A stretch of 64,000 nt of DNA from Medakamo hakoo (lineage: Eukaryota; Chlorophyta; Trebouxiophyceae; Coccomyxaceae), in the NCBI GenBank assembly GCA_026636295.1, contig CP089454.1, positions 496,001-560,000 on the forward strand. The letters are read 5' to 3'. The notes under the pieces are model-generated. The model was not told where the DNA came from and did no database searches. It saw only the letters and a program-made list of their open reading frames with translations. The translations under genes and the position numbers were made by a program. The stretch's first letter is position 1. Every line of letters starts with the position of its first letter. This document shows positions 40,301 through 49,834 of the stretch, piece by piece.

Positions 40301-41633
40301 AGCCGGCGGCGCCTTTTTCCTCCCCACCACCACTGCTGCCGCCTTCCCCGCCCGCGGCTTTCTTCTTCTTGCGCGGCGGCGGCAGCGGGCCCAGCCCGCC
40401 GGGAGCTTTGGCCGCCGCCAAATCAGCGCGGGCTTTGGTCAGCGCGGCTTCTTTGGCGTCGACTTCCGCGTCCGCGTCCGCGACTTTCTTGTCCGCGGCG
40501 GCGACCGCGCCCTCTGCCGCCGCGATGCGAGACGCCAGCAGCGCGTCTTCATCGCCCGCCGCGGCGGCGCCGCCCGCGACAGCCGCGGCTTCAGCGGCCT
40601 GGCCACCGAACAGAGCCGCCAGGGCGTACACGCCTTTCCGGACACGGCGGAAGATGTCGGTGCGGCCCGACATGGCGTTTTGCAGCGCGCGCGTTGCCCC
40701 GTCGAGCGTCATGTCGCCCGACCCGTCCGGGTTGGGGTAGTTGGGCCGGCCCGCGGCGGCCGCGGCGGCTTTGGCGACGGCGGGCGCGGTCATGCCCGCC
40801 CGCCCCGCCGTGCGCAGCGTGTTGAAGGCCGTCAGGGCGTGGGAGGAGGCCTTGACGGCCTTCAGGATGGCTTCGTGCGCGGCCAGCGCGCGCGCGACGA
40901 CCGCCGGGTCGGGCTCTTCCTCGCCGTCGTCCGAGTCGGAGTCAGAGTCGGAGTCGGAGTCGGAGGAGGAAGACGAGTCGGAGTCGGAGTCGGAGTCGGA
41001 GTCGGAGTCGGAGGAGGACGAGCTGCTGTCGTCGTCAGAGTCGGAAGACGACGACGAGCCGTCCGAGTCGTCGCCGCCGCCGCGCCGCTTGTCCTTCGCC
41101 TTGGCGGGCGGCGCGCCGATGCGCGGGCGGGTCATGGGTTTGGCCTGAGCGGCTGCGGCGGCAGCTTTGGCCGCCCGTTGTTCGGCGGCCGACGGCGGGC
41201 GGGCGGCGCGCGCCAGGCCGCCGCGGCCGCCCGCCGCCCGGGCGACGGCGTCGGGCGCCAGGGCCGCGGCGGCGAAGACGCCCTTCGACACGCGCACAAA
41301 GGCGGGCGGTTGGGCGAGGCAGGCCGAGGCGAGCGCGCGGGCGAGCGCGTCGGCCGCGCCAGGGGCGGCGTACGCGTCGTTGCCCGCCGCGGCGGCGCGG
41401 CGCGCGATGGTCGGGCAGTCCAAGCCGGCTGCGCCCGCGCCGCGCAGGACGGTGAAGGCGACGGCGGCGTGGGAGCCGGGCTTGAGGGTGGCCTCGGCCG
41501 ACGCGAGCGCGGACGCGGTTGCGGGTGAGGGGGCGGGTCCTTCGGCCGCCGCCGGTGACGGTTGGGCGCTGCCACCACCACCACCACCACCACCACCGCG
41601 GTCCGCGGACCGGCTGCGGGCTTTGGGTGGCAT
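36510..41633 (-). CDS. HARE-HTH / DDT / WHIM chromatin-remodelling subunit (RINGLET-like)
   Basis: 1707 aa, one exon. The frame is open upstream as far as 42665, but the ATG at 41633 (MPPKARSRSADRG) is chosen because the upstream part overlaps the divergent gene. Two HARE-HTH-like winged helices lie at about 35-110 (GSHAAVAFTVLRGAGAAGLD) and 245-330 (ILKAVKASSHALTAFNTLR), each ending in RVxKGVxAxAAL. Between them is a Ser/Asp run. A DDT-like region is at about 585-690 and TWPEVLRRHVLVA fits WHIM1. ALEAVGQDRAHRYYYWADLV fits WHIM2, and WGTVPDPDALRAGLDTRGERE fits the following motif of plant RINGLET proteins. A long charged coiled coil (about 1500-1640) ends the protein. RINGLETs are ISWI partners in nucleosome spacing, so nuclear function is inferred. 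No homeobox was seen. Confidence 0.78.
40925..41060. repeat. Coding GAGTCG-type hexamer repeat
   Basis: Imperfect GAGTCG/GAGTCA units on the plus strand encode, on the minus strand, alternating Ser-Asp and Ser runs in the DDT/HARE-HTH protein. A similar trinucleotide tract (GTCGTCGCC units) encodes Asp/Gly repeats at about 37272-37345. Confidence 0.9.
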
Positions 41634-42402
41634 GGCGGCGGGCGCGGCGTCAGGCGGCGCGCGGGCGTACGTGTTTTCCTTGCCGGGCCGGGTGGGTGCG
41701 CCGCCGCCCGTGGGCGCGGGCGTCTGCGAACTCGGCGCGCGCTGCTTGGTCTGTGGGTGGAGGTTTTTTTTTGGTAGTGGTGCATGAGTTTTTTCGTTGT
41801 GAGACGGTGTCTCGGTGTGTGATGCTCGATCTCGGTGCGAGTGAGGGCGGTTGCGGGCGGGCGGGCGGGCGGGCGAGGCGAAAACGGGGAAGGGGGGAGC
41901 GCGAGATGCGCCCGCGCTTTCGCAGGACGCTCGCGCGCGCACTGCGCCCGATTGGTGCCGCTCCGCATCCCTTCCCTGGGCGCTGTGGATGCAGCGATAA
42001 CCGGGCCTCCCATCTGTGCATTCTGGTGGGCGTGGTAGGCGCGCTGGGCCCGGCAGGCGCGCGTCCTGTGTGCGCGAATGGGCGGCGAAGCAAAAGACGG
42101 GCGCGCCGGCCATCAAACCCACGTCCCCCGCACCTTGCCACCAGCCGGCGGCATGTGACGGGCCCGGCGGGCCCGGCGAGGCGGGGCCCGGAAAGGCTGG
42201 CGACTGCCGTGAGTGCGCCGCGCGGGGAAAGGCGCGGCGGCTCGGAACAGGGAGGCGAAACTCCCTCCTCCCTCTGCGCACAAAAAAATGGGACTGGAGT
42301 CTCGTTGGGCGGGATGGAGGGCAGGGCAGCGCAGCACGCGCGAGCAGAGGAAAAAAATTTCTCGCACTGTTTTCTCCCACGCGCGGACGCGCCCGCCCAC
42401 CG
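41634..42402. promoter_or_regulatory. Divergent region, DDT/HARE-HTH / ferredoxin-like genes
   Basis: 769 nt, the longest gap between divergent starts here. T-rich patches occur at 41763-41800 and an A-run at 42281-42288 and 42350-42357. Open frames run through it in several directions but encode only low-complexity sequence, so I call no gene. A 5' exon of either neighbour could be hidden here. Confidence 0.45.
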
Positions 42403-42846
42403 ATGTCGCCCATCCCGTCAGCCTCCGCCGCTTGCAGGCGATCTGCGGGGCTTCTCATGTCCCAAATCCGGCGCCCCACACCCACGTACCCCCGTCCACG
42501 CCTGCGTTCGCGGCCGCACGCGACGCCGGCGCCGGCCGACGACGCACCCACCGCCCTGTCAACCCCTGTCGCCGTCACTTTCCATTTCGACGGCACCCCC
42601 ACGCCCGCGGCCGCCGCGCCCGGCACCAACATCATGGAGCTCGCCTCCTCTGTGGGCGTCGACATCCCCGCCGGCTGTTACTCCGGCTCGTGCGGCCTGT
42701 GCGAGTGCGAGCTGCTGGCGGACGGCAGCGCAGAAGCCAGCGTCGTCCGCGCGTGCGTGGCAGTCGTGCCCGCCGGCGTGGGCAAGGTGCGCATTGACCC
42801 GCTGCCGGACGACGCGGCCTGGGGACAGGATGGGTGGGACACGTGA
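42403..42846 (+). CDS. [2Fe-2S] ferredoxin-like protein, probably organellar
   Basis: 147 aa, single exon, ATG at 42403. After a basic N-terminus of about 50 residues (Ser/Arg/Pro-rich, transit-peptide-like) comes a ferredoxin beta-grasp domain starting VAVTFHFDG. The cluster loop is IPAGCYSGSCGLCECELL, so Cys92, Cys97 and Cys100 follow the plant-type C-x4-C-x2-C pattern. The fourth ligand is Cys118 (VVRACVAVV), only 17 residues later. Plant and cyanobacterial photosynthetic ferredoxins have about 29 there, so this is a shortened variant and probably not the main photosystem I ferredoxin. It may serve as a specialised electron carrier or as a subunit of a larger complex. The stop lies 82 nt from the convergent amidohydrolase stop, with a TC microsatellite between them. 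Confidence 0.82.
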   Translation: MSPIPSASAACRRSAGLLMSQIRRPTPTYPRPRLRSRPHATPAPADDAPTALSTPVAVTFHFDGTPTPAAAAPGTNIMELASSVGVDIPAGCYSGSCGLCECELLADGSAEASVVRACVAVVPAGVGKVRIDPLPDDAAWGQDGWDT

Positions 42847-42892
42847 CGAGTAAAATGATGGGTAGCACTGCACACTGGTTTGTCACACTAAC

Positions 42893-42893
<1 letters not shown>

Positions 42894-42928
<35 letters not shown>
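42894..42928. repeat. TC microsatellite between convergent stops
   Basis: About 17 TC units ending one base before the amidohydrolase stop codon on the minus strand. It occupies nearly half of the 82-nt gap between two convergent genes and would sit at the start of the amidohydrolase 3' UTR as a GA tract. Confidence 0.97.
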
Positions 42929-42930
<2 letters not shown>

Positions 42931-44848
42931 ACGCCGCCGCCCGCCGGCCCAGCGCCGCGCCGACCGCGACCGCGCCCGCGACCGCGCCGGCCAACGCCGC
43001 CAGAGCAAGCGCGGCGGGCGGCGGCGCGCTCGCGGCACTCTCCTTCCCCGCCGCCTCTCCCCCTCCTCCTCCTCCTCCTCCTCCAGCAGCGGCGGGCAGG
43101 GGCACGCCCAGCGACGGCTGGGGCGTCAGCGCCCGTTTCGCGCGCAGCCCAAACTCGTAGTCGACGCCGCCCTCCAGCCCACGGGGCGGGCCGGGGGGAG
43201 GGGAGCCGGCGGACGCGCGGAGGGCGGCGGCCGCAGCCGCGGCGGCGGCCGGCATCGCCCCGGCCGCGCCGGCCGGCGGCTTGGCGGGCGTGGCGACGCC
43301 GGACGTGGCGCCCGAGCTGTCAAAGCCGCGCTGCGGCCGGACGTGGGCGAGCTCCTCGTATTCGGGCAGCGACGTGTCGATGGCGGCCCCGGCCCGGATG
43401 ACCACCCGGTCGGCCTGCGGGCGGGACAGGAGCTCGGAATAGGACCGGGCCTTGAAGGCGACCAGGTCGGCGCGGCCGCCGACGCGCAGGGACCCGACCC
43501 CGGACGACTCCAGTCCCATGGCGGCCGCGGGCGTGGCCGTGATGGCCGCCGCCCACCCGCCGTACGGGCAGTCCAGGTGGCCCGCGCGCACGCCCTCGCG
43601 GAAGACTTCCAATAGGTCGAAGTCGCCGTACGAGAAGAACTGGTCGCGCACGTTGTCGGACGCGAGCGCGACGGGCACGCCCGCGGCGTCGAGCTCGCGG
43701 AGGGGGGGGATGCCCCGCCAGCGCGGCGTGCGGGCCGCGGCCCGGTCGCGGTCCTGCGTCCACTGGTTGACCAGGGGCAGGGAGACCACGGTCACGCCCG
43801 CGGCTTTGGCCGCCTCCAGCGCGGCCGCCAGCCTGGCGGGGGGGTACGCGGCCAGCGCGCAGCAGTGGCCGCAGACGACGCGGCCGGTGAAGGGCGGGGT
43901 CGCACCCCGCGCGCGGACCGCGGCGGCGCACACGTCCACCAGGCCGGTCGCGCCCGCGTTTCCGTTTTCATCGGTGTGGAAGTCCAGGTCCAGGCCCCGG
44001 GCCGCCGCCAGGCCGAAGATGCGGTCCAGCAGGGCGTGGCGGTCGCCCGGGCAGGTCGTCCACTCGTCGGCCGGGTCGCCGCCGTCTTCGGCGCAGCAGA
44101 CAGCGGCGCCCAGCGCGCCGCCCGCGGACGCGACGGTGTCGGCCAGGGCTTCGGCCGCGGCCGCGTCCCGGAAAAAGGAGAGCACGACCAGGGACACGCC
44201 CTGCAGCTCCACCCGACCCGCCCACCGTTCCCGCGCCTTCACAAAGGCCGGCCAGGTGAGCGCCACCTGGCGCGGCGTCATGTTGATGAGGTGCGTGCGC
44301 AGGGCCGCCGTGCCGTGCGCCCACGCGCAGCGCAGGCTGAAATCCATGCGGGCCTCGACGTCCGCGCCATCCCAGAACGCCGCGTCGGCGGCCGTGGACC
44401 GGTCCGCGCCAGTCAAACTCCCCGTCGGATTGCGGGACCGCTCGCACGTGAACGCCTTGTCGATGTGGGTGTGCAGGTCGGCAAAGGCGGGCAGGGCGAT
44501 GCCGCCGCGCAAGTCGATGACAGGGACGGGGGGAGGCGGGGCGCGGCCGGCGCTGCCGCCGTTGGCCGGCGGCGGGACGGGCGGGCGGGCGACCGCGCGG
44601 TCAATGGCGGCGATCTTGCCGTCGGACACCGTGATGTCGACGTGGACCAGGCGGTCGACGTCGCCCGCGCAGGAGGCCAGGCGCTCCAGGCGCGGGGTGG
44701 CGGCGGACGCGGTGGGTGCGGTCGCCCCGTCTTCCAGCGGCGGGCCCAGGCACACGTCCGGGACGAAGCAGTTGGCCAAGATGTAGGAGGGCGTGTCCGG
44801 CGGCAGGGTGAACCAGCCCGGGCGGGCTGGGCGACCCGACGCGGGCAT
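42929..44848 (-). CDS. Cytosine-deaminase-like amidohydrolase with C-terminal hydrophobic tail
   Basis: 639 aa, single exon, ATG at 44848. It has the metal-dependent amidohydrolase fold of the CodA (cytosine deaminase) group. The HxH motif is in LHTHIDKAF, LDFHTDENGN carries the next His, VVCGHCCALA a further His, and ALASDNVRDQFFSYGDFDL the final metal Asp. AAMGLESSGVGSLRVGGRADLVAF is the typical return to the composite beta-sandwich. The N-terminus has the matching strands (YILANCFVPDVCLG). True CodA is about 430 aa. The extra 120 C-terminal residues are low complexity and finish in a hydrophobic Ala/Val/Leu segment (ALALAALAGAVAGAVAVG) followed by Arg residues, which looks like a tail anchor. 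The substrate could be cytosine or another ring amide. The first ATG is used, with no clear transit peptide. Confidence 0.85.
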
Positions 44849-45296
44849 GGGCGTGGTGCAAGGGGCAGGCGAGGGTTGTGGGGGAGGGGGGGGGGGGAGT
44901 CGGACGGGCGTGGCGAGCGAGAAAAAAGCCGAGGCACACAGAAAAATGTCACGACAAGGCGGAGCAACACCCCCGTCCGGTCTACGGGTGCCTGGGACCT
45001 AGGACGGAGCGGCAGGGAGGTCAGGAGACGGGTGTGCCGGCCCCCCGGGTCGCGGAGGACAAGGAGAGAGAGAGAAAAGGAACAGTGGCGCGCCGCGAGC
45101 GCGGCGGACGTTCTTCTGCACACGTCGCTTCGTCTGCGGGCTCCGTTTTTGAGGGGGCACCCGCCCGCCCGCTCAGCCGCCACGCTGCCCGGTCGCTGAC
45201 GCCAAGAAGCGACCCTACACCCGCACAGCGGCAGTTGTGCGAGAACACGCTGTGGCGCCGGGCCGCACACGGGCGCGAAGCGGACTTCTTCTTCCA
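44849..45296. promoter_or_regulatory. Divergent region, amidohydrolase / secreted unknown
   Basis: 448 nt between divergent start codons, with a G-run at 44886-44897, an A-rich patch at 44922-44949 and a GA-rich stretch at 45064-45080. No gene is supported. It probably holds the promoters and 5' UTRs of both neighbours. Confidence 0.4.
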
Positions 45297-47159
45297 ATGC
45301 GCGCCCGTGCGCAGCTGCTGCGGCGCGTGCCCGCCGCCCTGCCCGCCTGCCTGTCCGCGTTGCTCCTGCTGCTGGGTGCGGCAGCTGCCGCCGCCGCCGC
45401 TGCCGTTGCCGACGCTCCGCCGGCCCCACTCCCGGGCGTTTCCCCGGCCTGGGCCGACCTTGCCCGCCTGGCGGCAGACGCCACGCTCGCCGCCCTGCGG
45501 GCAGAGGGCGGGAGTGGCGGCGCCGGCGACGAGCCCACCACCCTGCCAGCGCGGGCGGGCGCGCCCCACTACTCTTTGGAGGCCATCCACGCGGGCTCGG
45601 TCCGCCTGACGACCGGCCAGGAACAGGCTGTGACACTGGACATCGACGGCACGCCCTTTCGCCTGCTCTTGCACGACCAGGACGCGAGGGACGGAGCCGC
45701 GGACGAGCGCGGGCTGTTGGCGTCGCTCGGCCCCGACCGTGCGGCGCTGGAGGCGCGCGCCCGCGCCGTCGCCGCCGCCGCCGCGGCCACTGCCGCCGCT
45801 GCCTTCCCGGGGACGCCCGGCTCGCCAGGCGACGGCTGGGATGAGACGGGCGCGTGGCCGCCGGCGGTGGTGAGTGCTGAGGCCGACGACGGCGGGGTGG
45901 GCGCGTCTGTCGCGACCATCACCCCCGCCACCGCCCCGGCCCCGCCGTCCCTCGCCTTGCCGCCCTTCACCGTCGCCGGCCCGCTGGAGCTGCGCCTGGT
46001 GGGTGCTGGGGCCGGGGAAGGCGTCCCCCTTGCCCTGCGCCTGCCGAGCACCGTCGAACTGGCCGACCCTGACGTGTCCGCCGTCCGCCTCCCCGCTGGC
46101 GTCGCGGTGCGGGTGGTGGGCGCAGCCCGGGCCGGCCTCGCGCCCTCGAAAGCCGGCGGCGTCGCCCTGGGCGCGCCACCTCCCGCCTGGGCCGCCGCTG
46201 CGTACGGCGTGGCCGTGGACGGCGTGCCCCCTCCACCCCGCGGCGGCCTGGTGCCCGGAGCGGGGCTGCTGGCCGCCGCGGACGGCGCGCGCGCGGCGGC
46301 CGAACGCGCGGCCGTCGACGACGGGGGCGCGCCGCCCGCCGTTGTGCTGGAAGTCGCGTTTGGCGACGCGTCCGCCGCCGCGGTGGAGGCGGCGCCCCAC
46401 CCGGACGCACCGCCTGGTTCTCCACCCGTCCCACTGCGCGCCCGGTCCGTGGGAGGGAGGACCATCGAACTGGTGCCGCGCGGGCGGGAGGGTGGGGGAG
46501 GCGCGCCCTCTGAGGCCGCCGCCGCCGTCCCTGCGCGCCCGCGCGCCGGCGACGCCCGCGCCTGGGCCTGGCCCCTCCCCGGCGCGCGCGGCCCGGCCCT
46601 GGCGCGCTTCGATGCTGCGCTCATGGAGCTGGTGGCGGCGGCGCGGGCCACCCGGACCGCGCTCTGGCGGCGGGGCGGGGGTGGTGGGGACGCCGCGGAC
46701 GGCGGCAGCGCGGCCGAGGCCCTCGCCCCGCCGTCCCTGCGCCTGGGCGCCGCCTCGTCCGAGGCCGTCGCCTTTGTCCGCCTGCGCCTCGCGTTGAGGC
46801 GGTCGGGTCCGCCCGACGCGGATGCCGTGGCTGCCGCAGCCGCCATGGGCCACGTCGGCGGCGACGCCGCGTCCGGCGACCCGGCCGTCGAGCATTGGGA
46901 GGCCCTCGTGCGCGTCGCGCCGCCGACCACGCCCGGCGGCCCGCCGCGCGTGGCCGCCCTGCGCGCCGACCGCGTGGGCGCCGGCGGCGCGGGCGCGCCA
47001 CGCTCCCTGACCGTCTCCCCACTGGCAGAGGCGGCCCTGCGCGGCAATGCCACCCTGCCGGGCGATGGGGAGCTGGACTTTGTGTACCCCGTGCCGGGCG
47101 TGGCGTATGGAGGCGGAGGTGGGGCGGGTGGCCGGCGGGCGGTGGGTGTTGCAAGGTGA
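45297..47159 (+). CDS. Secreted or lumenal protein of unknown function
   Basis: 620 aa, one exon, ATG at 45297. The start MRARAQLLRRVP followed by ACLSALLLLLGAAAAAAAAA is a strong signal peptide or signal anchor. After it come HYSLEAIHAGSVRLTTGQ, LDIDGTPFRLLLHDQDARD and, near residue 220, LPPFTVAGPLELRLVGAG. These alternating strands suggest a beta-sandwich-like fold. Long Ala-rich and Gly-rich stretches are inserted between the ordered parts, and the C-terminus is Gly/Arg-rich. I do not recognise the family. The ordered strands and the signal sequence favour a real gene over a GC-driven open frame. Its stop is 54 nt from the convergent gene's stop. Confidence 0.65.
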   Translation: MRARAQLLRRVPAALPACLSALLLLLGAAAAAAAAAVADAPPAPLPGVSPAWADLARLAADATLAALRAEGGSGGAGDEPTTLPARAGAPHYSLEAIHAGSVRLTTGQEQAVTLDIDGTPFRLLLHDQDARDGAADERGLLASLGPDRAALEARARAVAAAAAATAAAAFPGTPGSPGDGWDETGAWPPAVVSAEADDGGVGASVATITPATAPAPPSLALPPFTVAGPLELRLVGAGAGEGVPLALRLPSTVELADPDVSAVRLPAGVAVRVVGAARAGLAPSKAGGVALGAPPPAWAAAAYGVAVDGVPPPPRGGLVPGAGLLAAADGARAAAERAAVDDGGAPPAVVLEVAFGDASAAAVEAAPHPDAPPGSPPVPLRARSVGGRTIELVPRGREGGGGAPSEAAAAVPARPRAGDARAWAWPLPGARGPALARFDAALMELVAAARATRTALWRRGGGGGDAADGGSAAEALAPPSLRLGAASSEAVAFVRLRLALRRSGPPDADAVAAAAAMGHVGGDAASGDPAVEHWEALVRVAPPTTPGGPPRVAALRADRVGAGGAGAPRSLTVSPLAEAALRGNATLPGDGELDFVYPVPGVAYGGGGGAGGRRAVGVAR

Positions 47160-47213
47160 AAACCCCGGAGCCGCCTCTCCCTGTTTTCACGCCTCTCGCA
47201 CTCTTTTCATTTC

Positions 47214-48479
47214 TTACACGTCCAGGAAGAAGCTGACTTCCTTGACGTCGACGGCCACCCCGTTGCCCTTCCCGCCGTCCGTGCGCTGCGCGGCAAAGCG
47301 GCCGTCGGCGCGGATGGCCCACGCGTCGTACAGGGACGGCAGCCGCACGACCGCGGTCGCCAGCGGCCGGGCCACGGACAGGCACTTGCCACTGGCCAGC
47401 GCCGCGCCGGCCGCTGCCGCGACCAGAGGCACGGGCTTGACGTCGTCCACGTCGAAGGAGAATTCGGGCTTGCGGTTCCAGCCCAGGCCCGCCATGCCGC
47501 GCGCGCGCACGGCGACCCGGCCGCCCGTGAAAGGGAGGGTGAGCGTGAAAACGCGGCAGGCGTGGACGCCGCCGGGCGAGACGCGCAGGGCGGCGAGCGG
47601 GGTGGACCCCTTGGTGGCCTGAGGGAGGAGGAGGGGGATGAGCGGCAGGGAGAGCGGGGGGATGAGGGGACGGGAGAGGGGGTTTGAGTGAGGGGGCAGG
47701 GCGCGGTTTTGCTCGACCTGGGAGCGGGGGGGGGGGGGGGGGGGGGGGGCACCCCCTCCTCTTCCATCCGTTTTTTTTTTCCTCTGCCGTCCATGCCATC
47801 AGCCCACCCTCACCTCGTACGTCACGGCCGCCGTGCGCAGCGTGGCCCCCGTCTTCAGGTCCGTGTCCAGCCCCAGCTCGCCGCACAGGCCGCGCGGGCC
47901 CAGCGGCAGGCGCTTGCGCAGCCGCACGTGGTGCGCGACGTCCCCCAGGCCGAGCAGTCCGCCCCACCGGCGCTGCTGCGGCGGTGCGGCTGCGGACGGC
48001 CCGGGCGCCGCCGCCGCCGCCAGCGCAGACGCGGACGGGCCGTCATGCACATCGGCCGGGCCGAGGCTGCCCATGGACGGCGGGCGGAGGAGGGAGGAGC
48101 CGGGCGCGGCGGCCGTGCGGACGACGACGGGGGGTGGGGCGGGTCGCGGGTGTGGAGGCGCGGGCGCGGGCGGCGGCGCGCCGCCGCCCGCCGCACTCGC
48201 CCGCGGCGACACCGCCGCCTTCACCGTCCCGGCCGCCGCCCGCGTGTCCGCCGCCCGGTCGCCTGCTTTAGCGTCTGGCGGCGTGCCAGCCGAGACGGCG
48301 CGTGGCGAAGAAGGCGCCGGGCGGAGGGCTGCGGCAGAGGGCGGGCGTTCATGTTCGGGCGTGACCGACTTCCCGGCAGCCGACGCCTCTTTGGCCAGGG
48401 CTGGAGGCATGGGCCATGGCGGCGGGCTCGTCCCTGGTTTGAACTTGGGCGTCCCGGCGTCGCTAGTACGGCGACTCAT
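47214..48479 (-). CDS. Unknown protein with C-terminal beta-rich domain
   Basis: Two exons, 48479-47814 and 47618-47214, phase 0, 356 aa. The N-terminal 170 residues are Ala/Pro/Ser-rich and disordered. The C-terminal half has regular alternating strands: HHVRLRKRLPLGPRGL, GATLRTAAVTYE, VHACRVFTLTLPFTGGRVAVR and FSFDVDDVKPVPLV, ending VDVKEVSFFLDV. That pattern would suit a beta-barrel of the plastid outer envelope (OEP21 or similar), but I cannot align it with confidence, so this is only a suggestion. The 195-nt intron contains a 24-nt C tract on the coding strand. The gene is divergent from the WrbA-like gene (173 nt between starts) and convergent with the secreted unknown (54 nt). Confidence 0.65.
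47726..47749. repeat. 24-nt poly-G run in an intron
   Basis: An uninterrupted G run on the plus strand, read as poly-C in the minus-strand transcript, roughly 105 nt before the acceptor at 47619. It resembles other C-rich pyrimidine tracts in introns of this window. Confidence 0.97.
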
Positions 48480-48652
48480 CCGGCGGTCTACCTTTTGTCT
48501 TTCGACGGATAGAGTTTTGTGAAGGCATGCGATTTTTTTTTTTCGGTCGCCTCACTTGTCGTTTTATCACGGGAGGGCAGGGGGTCCCGCTCAATCCGCG
48601 CTTTTCCGCGCGAGTGCGCACACGTCTGGACGCCACATCCCACCCATTCAGC
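48480..48652. promoter_or_regulatory. Bidirectional promoter region, beta-rich unknown / WrbA-like
   Basis: 173 nt between divergent start codons with a T-run at 48533-48543 and lower GC than the flanking coding sequence. Function is inferred from orientation and composition. Confidence 0.45.
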
Positions 48653-49834
48653 ATGGGCTTCAACGTCGCGGTCGTCTACTATTCTCTCTACGGACGACTG
48701 GTGACACTTGCCAATGTCGTGGCAGAGGGAGCGCGGTCGGTGCGTTTGGCCGTGTCCCAATCCCCAGTTGACTCGGACGTGGTGGAGAGGCGAGATGCGG
48801 ATCACACACACGCATGCGTGTCAGGCGGTGGGACGATGCCCCGGGCGTGGCGACACCGCCGCCTTTTTTTTTGGAACGTGGCCGCTGGCCAGGTCCTGAC
48901 AACTCCCCCCCCACCCCCCGCCATAACCCCCCGTCTTCATCATCGACAACGACCCACCCACACACAGGTCGCCGGCGCCCGGGTCACCGTCTACCGCGTG
49001 CGCGACCCGGTCCGCGGCGATGACCCGGCCGCCTTTGACGAGGGCGTGCTGGACGCGCCCGTCGCGGACGCGCGCGCCCTGGAGCGGGCGGACGTCATCC
49101 TGCTGGGCGCCCCCGCCCGCCAGGGCGGCCTGTGCGGGGAGATGCGGTTGTTCCTGGACTCGGTCGGGCCGCTGCAGGCGGGCGTGCGCCCTGCATCAGC
49201 CGCCAGTGGGCTGGGCGGCCCCGGCGCGGGTGGGTGGGTGCCGGCCCGCGCGCCGCCGCCGCCGCCGCCGGCGCTGGTCGCCGCGGCTGCAGGAGGCGAG
49301 CCGTCGTCCAGCCGCCCGCCCACGCCGCAGCCGCCGCCGCCGCCTCTGACAGGCGCCCTCTTGAAAGGCAAAGTCGGTGCAGCGTTCACGTCCGTCGGCG
49401 GCCCCGTCCGCGGCCCGGGCGGCGCCGAGACCGTCCTCGCGTCCATCCACGCCACGCTCCTGGCCCACGGCATGGTCGTCGTCGGCGCCCCGCCCGGCCC
49501 GACCCTGTCGTCCTGCCCGGGCGCCACCCCGCTCGGCGCCGTGGTGACGGAAGCCTGCCCGCCAACGCCCACGACCACCAGCGCCGGCTTTGACGGTGGG
49601 CAGGCGGAGCTGGAGGCGGCCGCCGCGGCCGCGGCCGCCGCAGCCAACGGCGCGCGGGCGGCGGCTAAAGCCCCGCCACTGACGGAGGCGGAAGTGCGCA
49701 TCGCGTTCGCCACGGGCCAGTGGGCAGCGCAGGTAGGGAGGCTGCTGCACGACGCGGAACTGGACGCGGGCGGCGGGAGTGGCGGGGAGGAGGCGGCCCA
49801 GGCCGGGCTGTGCATCGACGGGTATGGCCTGTGA
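48653..49834 (+). CDS. WrbA-like flavodoxin-fold NAD(P)H:quinone oxidoreductase
   Basis: Two exons, 48653-48739 and 48968-49834, phase 0, 317 aa. The first exon gives MGFNVAVVYYSLYGRLVTLA, the FMN phosphate-binding strand and loop of the WrbA/flavodoxin family. The second gives VAGARVTVYRVRDPV, ADVILLGAPARQGGLCGEMRLFLDS and LKGKVGAAFTSVGGP. SIHATLLAHGMVVVGAPPG is the typical fourth helix, and RIAFATGQWAAQVGRLLHD closes the fold. WrbA proteins reduce quinones by two electrons with FMN. Bacterial WrbA is about 200 aa; the excess is Ala/Pro/Gly-rich inserts at about residues 95-130 and 190-240 and a C-terminal tail. The usual GT tandem after the VGG loop is not obvious, so activity is unproven. 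No targeting signal is seen. Confidence 0.83.
   Translation: MGFNVAVVYYSLYGRLVTLANVVAEGARSVRLAVSQSPVDSDVVERRDADHTHACVSGGGTMPRAWRHRRLFFWNVAAGQVLTTPPPPPAITPRLHHRQRPTHTQVAGARVTVYRVRDPVRGDDPAAFDEGVLDAPVADARALERADVILLGAPARQGGLCGEMRLFLDSVGPLQAGVRPASAASGLGGPGAGGWVPARAPPPPPPALVAAAAGGEPSSSRPPTPQPPPPPLTGALLKGKVGAAFTSVGGPVRGPGGAETVLASIHATLLAHGMVVVGAPPGPTLSSCPGATPLGAVVTEACPPTPTTTSAGFDGGQAELEAAAAAAAAAANGARAAAKAPPLTEAEVRIAFATGQWAAQVGRLLHDAELDAGGGSGGEEAAQAGLCIDGYGL

Noticed and set aside
40925-41060. Hexamer repeat that looked like a CRISPR-like or minisatellite array
   Set aside because: No unique spacers; it encodes Ser-Asp repeats in frame and belongs to the protein.
38847-41528. 893-codon open frame on the plus strand opposite the DDT/HARE-HTH gene
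   Set aside because: Arg/Gly-rich shadow with no domain; the opposite strand has recognisable winged-helix and WHIM segments.
41634-42402. Possible small genes between the DDT/HARE-HTH and ferredoxin-like genes
   Set aside because: All frames encode low-complexity Arg/Pro/Gly sequence, with no motif, signal peptide or intron support.
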